A stretch of DNA of 64,000 nt, taken from Oscillatoriaceae cyanobacterium Prado104 (GTDB lineage Bacteria > Cyanobacteriota > Cyanobacteriia > Cyanobacteriales > Microcoleaceae). Of this stretch, positions 15,936-24,917 are shown one piece after another (positions within the stretch are counted from its first letter, which is position 1; every line of letters begins with the position of its first letter). Under the pieces are notes generated by a model, which searched no databases, had not been told where the DNA came from, and worked only from the letters and a program-made list of their open reading frames with translations. The translations under genes were made by a program, and so were the position numbers. The stretch is taken from positions 1-64,000 of the forward strand of contig JALOON010000045.1 of the NCBI GenBank assembly GCA_025454405.1, given 5' to 3'.

Positions 15936-16778
15936 ATGCTAACAAATATCAGTCTCGTTATCGAAGCTTGCCAGCAGTTGAATATCCCTTATGAAATTAT
16001 CGCGCCCAATCAAAACTTAATTAGAATCAAACTGCACGATCGCCCTTATTTCTTTGTTAATTACAGTATGCCGTTTGACGGCGAACCAATCGTATATATT
16101 TTTAGAGACAAAGAATATACTTATCACTTGCTGAAAGGCAAGATTAAAATTCCCAAAACTCTCGCATTTTTGTCGCCTTTTTGCGATGAAAAGTATCGGA
16201 AATATTTGCAGTTTCAAAATTGCGAAGAAATTGCAGCCGAGGCGATCGAAACATTTGCCTTGCCTGTGGTTGTTAAGAGAAATCGCGGTTCGGCTGGAAA
16301 CAATGTATTTCTGTGCCAAACAGAGGAACAGGTTAAAAGCGCGATCGCCACTGTATTTAATGTCAACAGCAAAGATTATGACTATGTTTGCCTAGCTCAA
16401 GAATACATTGAGATCGATCGCGAATATCGAGCTATTTTTTTCGATCGCAAGTTGGTTTTGCTCTATGAAAAAGACAACTCAAACGCCGAATTTGCAGGCA
16501 ATTTAAGCCCGCTGCACTGGGATGGTGCTAAAGCCAAGTATATTAGCAACTCTAACATTATCTCGGAAATTGAAGAGTTTGTGCAACCAGTTTTTCAAGA
16601 GATTAGCGTTAATTACTGCGGGGTGGATGTAGCGCTCGATCGAACTGGACAATATTGGTTAATTGAGATTAACTCAAGTCCTAATTTTGATGTTTTTGTG
16701 AGAGATAACGATCGGCAGATTGCGGTAAATATGTTTAAAAACATTTTAGAAAGTTGGGTTATTAATAAAAAGCCGTAA
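15936..16778 (+). CDS. ATP-grasp ligase (RimK / glutathione synthetase-like)
   Basis: 280 residues from ATG 15936; an upstream GTG at 15903 lies inside a GGTGCGCAGTGCGCACC palindrome and is unlikely. Visible ATP-grasp features are LPVVVKRNRGSAGNNVFLC (ATP-binding lysine and glycine-rich loop), CLAQEYIEIDREYRAIFFD, and VDVALDRTGQYWLIEINSSPNF with the metal-binding acidic and Asn residues. Such enzymes join a carboxylate to an amine through an acyl phosphate. No precursor peptide or peptide exporter adjoins it, so the substrate is unknown. It lies between a toxin-antitoxin pair and the AlbA_2-NB-ARC gene, 98 bp before the latter. Confidence 0.85.
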   Translation: MLTNISLVIEACQQLNIPYEIIAPNQNLIRIKLHDRPYFFVNYSMPFDGEPIVYIFRDKEYTYHLLKGKIKIPKTLAFLSPFCDEKYRKYLQFQNCEEIAAEAIETFALPVVVKRNRGSAGNNVFLCQTEEQVKSAIATVFNVNSKDYDYVCLAQEYIEIDREYRAIFFDRKLVLLYEKDNSNAEFAGNLSPLHWDGAKAKYISNSNIISEIEEFVQPVFQEISVNYCGVDVALDRTGQYWLIEINSSPNFDVFVRDNDRQIAVNMFKNILESWVINKKP

Positions 16779-16876
16779 GCAAGGGATTTTAAATATGGGC
16801 TATAACTGAGGAACAGGCTAGAAAGATCCGGTGACGAAGAGGGCGATTGCTTTTTGATAAAAAGAGGACATAGACA

Positions 16877-19800
16877 ATGGACAGCCAGCAGCTTAGACAA
16901 CTCATCAGCCAGCAAGAAGGTTTGAAATTAGACTTCAAGCGGGAACTACACAAATTAAAAGACGCCGATCGAAATTATGCAAAGCAGCAACGCGATGAGT
17001 TCATCAGAGATTTTCTCTCGCTGACGAATGGCAATTTTAACACTGCTGACCAAACAGGCTATCTGATTGTAGGAGTTGGAGATGAGTTAAATCCTGATGG
17101 TACGAGAGATTTATTTGATATTAGCAACCCCCTAACTCCCAAACAAATTCTGCAAAGGGTGAACTCTGCCTGCGATCCTCCTATTCCCGATGTTCGCTGT
17201 GAAACAGTTAATATAGATAGCAAAAATATTTTCGTGATTTCTATCCCGCCAAGTCCCCACGTACACAAAACACTCAGAGATTTAACAACACCGAGTAAAA
17301 CTTATCCTGCAGGAACTGTTTTTATCAGGCGAAATGAGGAAATTTTTCCAGCGACTTCAGATGAATGCGATGTTCTTCTGAAGGACAAAGAACGAGTTTT
17401 TGCCAATCTGCGACGCGAAAAATACGATAATCTGGAGTGCAGCAGTGTTGTGGAGTTTGTAGGGCGAGAACGGGATATTGCAAAACTGGATGATTTGTTA
17501 CAGCAACAGAATAATTTGCCTGCTGTGGCGATTATTGGCATGGGCGGAGTTGGCAAAACAGCACTTGCCAATCGCTACGGACAGCGACATTTAGAAAGAT
17601 TAGGTGATAGTGTCGGTGGTGTTTGTTGGATTGATGTCAGAGATGGAGATGTAGGGCTTCAAATTGTTAGTTTTGCCCGGAGTATTTTAAATCTGAAGCC
17701 ACCAGATAATTTTGATTTGCCAAATCAGTTGAGGTACTGCTGGCAAAGTTGGCCGTTGGGAGATGTGCTGCTCGTATTTGATAATGTCACAGACTACAAA
17801 CAACAGGTAAAGCCTTATTTGCCACCAAAATCATCTGGATTTAAAGTGTTAATTTCATCGCGGGAAAAGTTGGGGCGAGGTTTGGCCTATTTGCAGTTAG
17901 ATGAACTGAAAACAGAGGCAGCATTGAGACTTTTGGAAGTGCTAATTGACGATCGGAATCGTTTTCAGGGGGAATTAGATGTTGCCGAACAAATCTGTAA
18001 GTGGCTTGGCTATTTGCCTTTAGGGTTGGAATTAGTGGGGTGTTATCTTTATCGCCGCCAAGATTTGTCATTGGAGGCAATGCTATCGTTACTGGAGGAA
18101 AAGCGACTCAGACACATAGCTGTCCAAAAACCTGACCCGACAATGACTGCCCAATTGGGAGTAGCTGCTGCGTTTGAGTTGAGTTGGGAGCGATTAGATG
18201 AAAACGCCCAAAAATTGGGCTGTATGCTGAGTTTATTTGCATTGGCTGATATTCCTTGGTGGTTAGTGGAAGGAGCATACTATTATCTGCCCACATCAGA
18301 AGATGAGGAGATTGATTTAGAAGTTTTGGAAGAAGCTAGGGCTGACTTATTAAATTGCCATCTGCTAAAGTCTGCGAGTGATTCAGCCTGTCGTTTGCAT
18401 CCCCTAATTCGAGAATTTTTGATAGGGAAGCGAGAAGAATCAATACAGTTGAAAGAACTTAAAGAAGCATTTGTAAACGCAATGGCGACAGTCGCCGATC
18501 GAATCCCTGACTCACCCACCTATCAGCAGATTCAAATAACTGCCCCTGCTATTCCCCATGTGGCAGAAATAGCCACAGAAAAAAACTTGATGAATTTACT
18601 GAATGACAAGTATTTAACAGTGCCTTTTGTAGGCTTGGGTCGATTTTATAATGGTCAAGGATTATTTGATCGAGCATTACCTTGGTTTGAGCAATGCTTA
18701 TCCGTAACTCGCTCTCGTTTTGGATCGGAGCATTCTCAAGTGGCAACAAGCCTCAACAATTTAGCTTGGGTCTACCAAACTCTAGGTCGCTATAGCGAAG
18801 TTGAACCCCTATTACTAGAAGTTTTGAAACTAGACCAACGCTTGCTCGGAGAACAAAACGTTTGCGTCTCAAAGAGTTTAATCAATCTCGCTAGCCTATA
18901 CCAGCTTCAAGGTCGTTATGATGACGCTGAAACTATGTTTTTGCGAACCTTAGAACTTAGCAAATACTGGCGTGAAGAAGATAGTAGCCTTCTCATAACC
19001 TGCTTGAACCATCTGGTAGCCCTATATTTTGAACGAGATGAATACGAAACAGCAGAATTTGTATTAATGCAAGCTATATCTGTATTAATGCAAGCTAGAG
19101 AGGAGAGCCAAGATTTTAGCGATATTAACCACTTGCCTAATTTACTGAACTATTTAGCACGTATTTGCAAGCATCAACAACGAGACGATGAAGCCGAAGA
19201 ATTTTATAAGTTAGCCTTAGTAAAAACACAGCAATTAGTTGGAGATAATCATCCTAATTTCGCTACAGCTATGAACAATTTAGCTTTGTTCTACCTTGAA
19301 AAAAACAGTTACAGTAAAGCAGAAACTTTGTTGATTAAAGTTTTAAAACAGAGGGTAATGTTTTTGGGAGAAGAACATCTTGATATAGCAAATGTCCAAC
19401 ATAATTTAGCATATTTATACGATTCTCAAGGTCGCTATAGTGAAGCAGAGCCTCTACATTTACGAGCTTTAGAAATAAGAATTCGCTTGCTAGGAGAAGA
19501 GCATCCTGATGTGGCAACTAGCCTGAACGATTTAGCCTATTTATATTACTGTCAAGCTGAATACAGCCAAGCAGAACCTTTGTTTGTCAAAGCATTAAAA
19601 ATCCGAGAAAGCTGCTTGGGTAAAGACCATATCCAGGTCAAAAACAGCCTCAAAAATTTGGCTTGTTTTTATTTAGATCTGGAACGCTATACTGAAGCAG
19701 AACCGCTAATGGTAAGACTTTTAAGAATTCTTCAGCGCAAGTTAGGCTCGAAACACCCTGAAACTGTTGACTGTCAAGAAACCCTTGAAATGCTTCGCCA

Positions 19801-19897
19801 AGATCTCAACTCCCAAAACAGAGATTTGCCAAATTTTAAACATAAAGGCAAGAAAGGCAAATCTCGTAAAAATCGCAATAACTTCTGGGAACTCTAG
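16877..19897 (+). CDS. AlbA_2 - NB-ARC - TPR multidomain protein (STAND NTPase, NLR-like)
   Basis: 1006 residues. (1) About 1-175: Schlafen AlbA_2-type domain, with QQEGLKLDFKREL (E14 and D19 in the places of the acidic residues of Schlafen nucleases), GYLIVGVGDE and PAGTVFIRRNEE. (2) About 190-420: NB-ARC ATPase, with FVGRERDIAKL, P-loop IGMGGVGKTALA (219-230), Walker B VLLVFDN, SSRE and GYLPLGLELVG. (3) About 425-590: winged-helix and helical region (SWERLDENAQKLGCML, CRLHPLIREFL). (4) About 600-965: TPR repeats with the kinesin-light-chain-like phrase VATSLNNLAWVYQTLGRYSE. (5) A Lys-rich tail. The layout effector-NTPase-repeat sensor is that of animal and plant NLRs and of bacterial antiphage STAND proteins. 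An RNase or nucleic-acid-binding effector is inferred. Confidence 0.85.
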   Translation: MDSQQLRQLISQQEGLKLDFKRELHKLKDADRNYAKQQRDEFIRDFLSLTNGNFNTADQTGYLIVGVGDELNPDGTRDLFDISNPLTPKQILQRVNSACDPPIPDVRCETVNIDSKNIFVISIPPSPHVHKTLRDLTTPSKTYPAGTVFIRRNEEIFPATSDECDVLLKDKERVFANLRREKYDNLECSSVVEFVGRERDIAKLDDLLQQQNNLPAVAIIGMGGVGKTALANRYGQRHLERLGDSVGGVCWIDVRDGDVGLQIVSFARSILNLKPPDNFDLPNQLRYCWQSWPLGDVLLVFDNVTDYKQQVKPYLPPKSSGFKVLISSREKLGRGLAYLQLDELKTEAALRLLEVLIDDRNRFQGELDVAEQICKWLGYLPLGLELVGCYLYRRQDLSLEAMLSLLEEKRLRHIAVQKPDPTMTAQLGVAAAFELSWERLDENAQKLGCMLSLFALADIPWWLVEGAYYYLPTSEDEEIDLEVLEEARADLLNCHLLKSASDSACRLHPLIREFLIGKREESIQLKELKEAFVNAMATVADRIPDSPTYQQIQITAPAIPHVAEIATEKNLMNLLNDKYLTVPFVGLGRFYNGQGLFDRALPWFEQCLSVTRSRFGSEHSQVATSLNNLAWVYQTLGRYSEVEPLLLEVLKLDQRLLGEQNVCVSKSLINLASLYQLQGRYDDAETMFLRTLELSKYWREEDSSLLITCLNHLVALYFERDEYETAEFVLMQAISVLMQAREESQDFSDINHLPNLLNYLARICKHQQRDDEAEEFYKLALVKTQQLVGDNHPNFATAMNNLALFYLEKNSYSKAETLLIKVLKQRVMFLGEEHLDIANVQHNLAYLYDSQGRYSEAEPLHLRALEIRIRLLGEEHPDVATSLNDLAYLYYCQAEYSQAEPLFVKALKIRESCLGKDHIQVKNSLKNLACFYLDLERYTEAEPLMVRLLRILQRKLGSKHPETVDCQETLEMLRQDLNSQNRDLPNFKHKGKKGKSRKNRNNFWEL

Positions 19898-19940
19898 AAT
19901 TTATAAAATCATGTTGCTGAGTGCGTTAATCAGAAATATT

Positions 19941-19971
19941 GTAGGGACACGGCACTGCCGTGTCCCTACGC
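19941..19971. repeat. Perfect palindrome GTAGGGACACGGCA
   Basis: GTAGGGACACGGCACTGCCG continues with TGTCCCTAC to form a perfect hairpin between the NB-ARC gene and the convergent MFS gene. It could end transcription from both sides and resembles dispersed palindromes found in other cyanobacteria. Confidence 0.7.
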
Positions 19972-19997
19972 GATCGAGGCATTTTACAAACCATCAA

Positions 19998-21248
19998 TCA
20001 CGAAGGAACATCGGCTTCGGCTGCAATTACGACTGTTTTCTTCAGCGCAAATGCGGCAACGATAATACCAAAGATCGCCAGAATTGCCGTAACGTAAAAA
20101 GCGTTGGTATAGCTACCAAAAGTATCGCGAATTTTCTCAGCTACAATTGTCCCGAAAAACGCTCCCACTCCGTAGGCAGTAAACACGATACCGTAGTTTT
20201 TCGCGTAATCTGCCGGATCGAATAAGGTTAAAGTTGCTGTCGGCGCGATCGCCAGCCATCCCCCCAAAGACAGCCAAAACAAACAAAATGCAATCAGATA
20301 AGTTGCGACTTGTCCCGCGCCTGCTTGAGTCATCATAATCGAGGCAATTAAGATGAGAATGTAGTTCGCGATCGCGGCATATTTTGGCTTGAATCGATCG
20401 GTTATCCAACCAAAAATCGGCCGCCCCAAACCGTTAAATATGGCAAACAGAGAAACCGTTGCCGCAGCGGTTCTCGCATCTAATTTGACAATTTCCTGCG
20501 CTACGGGTGAAGAAATTCCGATCGCGCCCAATCCCACAAATGTGCCTATCGTGTAGCATACCCACAGCGCGTAAAATGTAGGAGATTTCACCATCTGCGC
20601 GCGATCGCTACCTACAGTTGTTGTTGTTTGATAAACCGTAAACCCTGCTGGTGTCCATCCGGCGGGTGGCCTTTTCAAAGTTGCCGAAATTGCCAAAACA
20701 ATGACGGTAAAAGCGATACCTAAAGTCAGAAATGTTTGGCGGAGTTGATAGGTATCTATTAAATATTTCGCGATCGGTGCGGTAATTAAAGGCGACAAAC
20801 CAAACCCAATTACTGTTAACCCAACTGCCAATCCTTTCTTATCGGGAAACCACTTTGCTGCTACTGCTAGCGGTACGCCGTAAGCAATTCCCACCCCGGC
20901 ACCGGCGATAACTCCATAGGTGATTGCAAGGACAGTAATATTGGGTGCAAACGCCGATAAAATATAGCCAATTCCTGTCACGATGCCGCCGACAGCCGTC
21001 ACGGTGCTAGAACCGTATCGATCGATAAAAAATCCCGCAATTGGCATCAGTACGGCGTAAACGACTAACAATATCGTAAACGGCAACAAACTCTCCGTCG
21101 CGCTGATATCGAGCAGCTTTTCTAACGGCTTTCTAAAGATACTCCAAGAGTAAACTGTACCGAGACAAAGCAAGACGATTATTCCCAAGGGGACGAACAG
21201 CCATCTGCCTTTTTCCGCTGGCATTCCGAAAACTTTTGTTTCGTCCAT
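19998..21248 (-). CDS. MFS transporter, OFA (oxalate/formate antiporter) family
   Basis: 416 residues with twelve predicted membrane helices. The N-terminus RWLFVPLGIIVLLCLGTVYSWSIF is characteristic of the OFA family, as are GVGIAYGVPLAVAAKWFPDKKGLAVGLTVIGFG and the second-half NGLGRPIFGWITDR. It moves a small carboxylate (oxalate, formate, lactate or similar) across the cytoplasmic membrane; the substrate cannot be set from sequence. It appears monocistronic, preceded by 317 bp with a palindrome. Confidence 0.87.
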   Translation of the reverse strand: MDETKVFGMPAEKGRWLFVPLGIIVLLCLGTVYSWSIFRKPLEKLLDISATESLLPFTILLVVYAVLMPIAGFFIDRYGSSTVTAVGGIVTGIGYILSAFAPNITVLAITYGVIAGAGVGIAYGVPLAVAAKWFPDKKGLAVGLTVIGFGLSPLITAPIAKYLIDTYQLRQTFLTLGIAFTVIVLAISATLKRPPAGWTPAGFTVYQTTTTVGSDRAQMVKSPTFYALWVCYTIGTFVGLGAIGISSPVAQEIVKLDARTAAATVSLFAIFNGLGRPIFGWITDRFKPKYAAIANYILILIASIMMTQAGAGQVATYLIAFCLFWLSLGGWLAIAPTATLTLFDPADYAKNYGIVFTAYGVGAFFGTIVAEKIRDTFGSYTNAFYVTAILAIFGIIVAAFALKKTVVIAAEADVPS

Positions 21249-21469
21249 GTTCTTAAATTTTTATCGATGCTATATCGATCGGTAATGGGTATCCATTCCC
21301 TGATTAGTGGTAAATTTACTATAATTTTGTTCCCAGTGCAATGGGTTTGTCAAAAAAAAATATTAAATTTATTATTAAACTGCAAGGGGGCAGTAAGCTC
21401 TAGAAAGAGGAGAGAAATTTATCGTACTTGTGTTGTAGGATTGAATGCGAGTTTGCGTTCTATCGGATT

Positions 21470-21529
21470 AGTTTGTAGTGGGACTTTAGTCCTCTAAAAC
21501 TGCAGACTGAAGTCCTCACTACGAACCTT
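21470..21529. repeat. Dispersed palindrome, GACTGAAGTCC family
   Basis: GTTTGTAGTGGGACTTTAGT and GACTGAAGTCCTCACTACGA form the arms of a hairpin between argS and the MFS gene. Copies of this family lie at about 56010-56070 and 60318-60427. The rest of 21249-21565 shows nothing clear. Confidence 0.75.
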
Positions 21530-21565
21530 TTTGAGTTGAGGTTTTGTGGGGCGCGCAAGTTTTGA

Positions 21566-23323
21566 TTACATTCTTTCTAGGACTTTAATTCCCAACAACT
21601 CCAAACCTAATTGCAAAGTTCTTGCTGTCAAATCGCACAAAATTAACCGCGAACTCCTCAACGGTTCCTCAGCTTTCAAAACCGGACACTGTTCGTAAAA
21701 TTGATTGAATTTTTGACTCAATTCAAACAAATACTGACAGATGCGATTCGGTAGCAAATCGACACTCACATCATTGACAACTTCATTTAACTGCAATAAA
21801 TGCTTCGTCAAAACTAACTCTGCATCGGAGTCCAAAATCACTTTGGCATCAGCATTTAAATTGTCAAAATCAATCTTGCCACTGCGGGCAATTCCTTGCA
21901 CTCGCACGTAAGCATAGAGCATATAAGGAGCAGTATTTCCTTTCAAACCGAGCATTTTGTCGTAACTGAAAGTATAGCTGCTGACGCGATTTTGGCTCAA
22001 GTCTGCGTACTTAACTGCACTCAAACCGATGACTCGGGATACTGCCGCAATAAACTCTTCAGTTTCGTGTCTGTTTTCTTCTGCCAATCTCGCTTCTAAA
22101 TCTTGGCGTGCGCGAACAATTGCTTCGTCTAGCAAATCCTGCAATCGCACGGTATCGCCCGATCGAGTTTTTAATTTTTTGCCATCTTCTCCCAAAACTA
22201 AACCGAAGGGAACATGCACGATTTCTATATCTTCGGGAATCCAACCGGCTTTTCTGGCTACTGCAAATACTTGCTCGAAATGGTTGGCTTGTCCCGAATC
22301 TGTCACGTAAATTAACCGTTTTGCACCATCTTCTTTGATGCGGTAGCGGATTGCTGCTAAATCTGTGGTTGCGTAATTGTAACCGCCGTCGGTTTTCTGC
22401 ACGATTAGCGGCAGGGGTTCGCCTTCTTTGTTGGTGAAACCTTCGACAAAAACGCATTTTGCGCCGTTATCTTCTACTAGCAATCCTAACTCAGTTAAGT
22501 CTGCGATAACTGCGGGCAATAATGGATTGTAAAATGATTCGCCGCGTTCGGTTAATTTGATATCGAGCAAGTTGTAGATTACTTGAAATTCGCGCCGCGA
22601 TTGTTCGCACAGCAGTTTCCAAGCGCGGGTAGTGTCTGCTGCACCTGCTTGCAGTTTGACTACTTCTTGGCGGGCGGTTTCTTTGAAGGTTTCGTCTTCA
22701 TCGAAGCGCCGTTTTGCTTGGCGGTAAAATGCCACTAAATCTCCTAAATCTAAGGCGTCTGCTGTGGTTAATGCTTCGGGATGAACTTCGCGCAAGTAGG
22801 CGATTAACATTCCGAATTGCGTGCCCCAGTCGCCGATGTGGTTGATTCTGAGTACGTCGTTACCTTGAAATTCTAAAATGCGGGCGATCGAATCTCCGAT
22901 GATTGTCGATCGCAAGTGTCCGACGTGCATTTCTTTGGCTATATTCGGACTGGAAAAGTCTACCGCCACTTTTTGCGGTTTTTCTGTTAATTCAATTCCC
23001 AAACGGGGATCGGCCGCGATCGCACTTATTTGCGCTTCTAAATAAGCTGGTTTCAGCCTTAAATTGATGAATCCGGGGCCGGCAATTTCTGGGGTTTCGC
23101 AGATGTCGGCGATGTCGAGATGCTCGATAATTGTAGAGGCGATCGCCCGCGGTTGCTTGCCTAATTTTTTCCCCAAATTCATCGCGGCGTTGCACTGAAA
23201 ATCTCCAAATTTGGGATTGGTTGCCGCTACTAACATCGGATCGGTTCCCGCTGCACTTTCACCGAATGCGGAGGCGAATGCTTGGTCAAATCTTGCTTTT
23301 AATTGTTGGACGATCGAGTTCAT
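21566..23323 (-). CDS. argS: Arginyl-tRNA synthetase
   Basis: 585 residues, normal length for the class I enzyme that charges tRNA-Arg. The N-terminal Add-1 domain (about 1-110) ends [11 protein letters not shown]; the HIGH-type signature HVGHLRST is at 133-140; the KMSK equivalent is [10 protein letters not shown], degenerate as usual for ArgRS. The C-terminal DALR anticodon-binding domain begins near [17 protein letters not shown] and ends [18 protein letters not shown]. Also visible is [14 protein letters not shown] housekeeping gene, apparently monocistronic. Confidence 0.96.
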   Translation of the reverse strand: MNSIVQQLKARFDQAFASAFGESAAGTDPMLVAATNPKFGDFQCNAAMNLGKKLGKQPRAIASTIIEHLDIADICETPEIAGPGFINLRLKPAYLEAQISAIAADPRLGIELTEKPQKVAVDFSSPNIAKEMHVGHLRSTIIGDSIARILEFQGNDVLRINHIGDWGTQFGMLIAYLREVHPEALTTADALDLGDLVAFYRQAKRRFDEDETFKETARQEVVKLQAGAADTTRAWKLLCEQSRREFQVIYNLLDIKLTERGESFYNPLLPAVIADLTELGLLVEDNGAKCVFVEGFTNKEGEPLPLIVQKTDGGYNYATTDLAAIRYRIKEDGAKRLIYVTDSGQANHFEQVFAVARKAGWIPEDIEIVHVPFGLVLGEDGKKLKTRSGDTVRLQDLLDEAIVRARQDLEARLAEENRHETEEFIAAVSRVIGLSAVKYADLSQNRVSSYTFSYDKMLGLKGNTAPYMLYAYVRVQGIARSGKIDFDNLNADAKVILDSDAELVLTKHLLQLNEVVNDVSVDLLPNRICQYLFELSQKFNQFYEQCPVLKAEEPLRSSRLILCDLTARTLQLGLELLGIKVLERM

Positions 23324-23439
23324 AATTAATTATTTAGACTTGTGATTTGGCACGTTCTCTAATGAGTTTTAGGATGAGTTTCAGGATGAGTTTTAGCGAG
23401 CAAAACTTTAATGATTTTGTACGCCATTCAAATTGGGTG

Positions 23440-23770
23440 CGATCGCGATCGCTCGCACAAATATCACAGATTACAGCTTATCACAGTTGCAACTGCTACA
23501 CAAATAACCAATTTCTGAAGACTCAAATCTCAAAATTCCCCACCTAAAATCTCAAATCTCAAATCTTGCGTTCGGCATCACTTGCTTTGCATGCACGGAT
23601 CGCAGTCGCTTGCAGTTGCAACTGTTACACAACGCGCCATTATCCTCAAACTCGCATCTAAAATTTAAAATCAAAAATCAAAAATCGCGCGATCGAAGTC
23701 ACTTGCTTTGCTAGCAAGGATTACAGTCGATCGAATTTGCAAGCGCTATACAAATGGCAAATAATTGCAT
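23440..23770. repeat. Three imperfect ~120-bp direct repeats
   Basis: Upstream of argS, the phrase CAGTTGCAACTGCTACACAA at about 23476 recurs as CAGTTGCAACTGTTACACAA near 23616 and, more diverged, near 23738. TCACTTGCTTTGC appears at about 23578 and 23699, setting a period of ~120 bp. Each copy is followed by AT-rich heptamer runs (TCAAATC or AAAATCA). No coding potential is visible in 23324-23883. Confidence 0.6.
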
Positions 23771-23883
23771 TTATTTATTATAACAATCCGGAAATTTGGA
23801 GGCAGGTTAGGTATCTAACTAAAATTAGAGTATGTTAAAATGTTGCGTACAATACTTCAAAATTGTATCAAAAGGAAGTTGTC

Positions 23884-24279
23884 ATGTTATCCCAACCTAT
23901 TTTTGGCGATCGCTCGTTGAGCCAAGCCTTTTATCGAACAGTCATCGAGCGATTCTCCAACGCTTTCAAGCCCTCAGTTCGAGCGCTATTAGCAGAGTGT
24001 ACCTTTGGTTTCGCCCCCAGCCCCGAGGGAATCAAAACCTTTTTCGTTGTCGCGCCGGCGCTGGAAGTTGCGGAGGAACTATTGGCAGAAATTGACACTA
24101 TATTAGCTCGTACTGCCGAACTCATGGTAGGAGTCGGACAAGTAGCCCTGTGCGCGATTCCTCCGGGAAATGAGCCGCAGCAAACTGTCGATCTGCAAGA
24201 GTTAGAAAAAGTTCCCAGCGAGTGTCTGGTTTGCAAATTCTTCTCAATTATTGGCGACAGCGAAGCGAGCGATAGCTAA
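23884..24279 (+). CDS. Conserved-looking hypothetical protein
   Basis: 131 residues from ATG 23884, preceded by AAAGGAAG at good spacing; an in-frame upstream ATG at 23863 is less likely. The sequence MLSQPIFGDRSLSQAFYRTV leads into an alpha/beta body with FGFAPSPEGIKTFFVVAPAL and a C-terminal CLVCKFFSIIGD. No signal or membrane segment and no recognised family. It stands alone, flanked by repeat-rich intergenic DNA on both sides. Confidence 0.6.
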   Translation: MLSQPIFGDRSLSQAFYRTVIERFSNAFKPSVRALLAECTFGFAPSPEGIKTFFVVAPALEVAEELLAEIDTILARTAELMVGVGQVALCAIPPGNEPQQTVDLQELEKVPSECLVCKFFSIIGDSEASDS

Positions 24280-24534
24280 AATCGATAGCTAAAAATTAAA
24301 AAAGTGCGATCGACAATTTCCCGCGCTGGTGAAAAGCTATCCCTCGGGGTGGATCGATAATTGTCTCTTAGTTAAGATTGCTGGAATTGCAGGAGTGCAG
24401 GTAATTCGATCGCGCAACCGCCACAGCGGCAAGCAGGCAAATTCTAGGTAAATTTCAGCCCGCTTGTCACCCGATCGGACTTTTAGGCTATTTTTCAACA
24501 AAAATGCGAGCGCAGGCAAGCTGTTATCTAAAGT

Positions 24535-24740
24535 AGGTTGGGTCCAACGAAGTGAAACCCTCCGCAACGCGCTTGCCCAACACAATAGCGATCGAACACA
24601 ATCTTAGATCTCGATCGGGATTTGCGCGATCTTACCGCAGTCGGTTGGGTTGAGGAACGAAACCCAACCTACGCAAATCGCCAGCGCTCGATCGAACACA
24701 ATCTTAGATCTCGAACGAGATTTGCGCGATCGTACCAAAG
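24535..24740. repeat. Interleaved direct repeats and GTTGGGTT palindrome
   Basis: A ~48-bp sequence beginning CGATCGAACACAATCTTAGA occurs at about 24589-24636 and 24689-24737 with few differences. Between and before the copies lie arms of the AGGTTGGGTT...AAACCCAACCT palindrome (about 24533-24560 and 24641-24672). This fills much of the 638-bp gap before the malic enzyme; AAACCCGGTTTCTACC at about 24796 is a half-copy of another family. Confidence 0.7.
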
Positions 24741-24917
24741 CAACAGCGTTGTTTGCCGAGATTCAAGGCTGCAATACAGTATTTTCGCCAATAAACCCGG
24801 TTTCTACCTAAGTACAGAAAAATTTTAGCTAAAAAATTTTCACATTAAATTTTAGATTTAAAATTGGCAATTCAATCTAAGATTAATATTCTGAAATCTT
24901 CTATATTGAATCGAGCC

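Noticed and set aside
19767..20225. 152-codon plus-strand ORF
   Set aside because: Overlaps the end of the NB-ARC gene in another frame and is antisense to the MFS gene end; not a gene.
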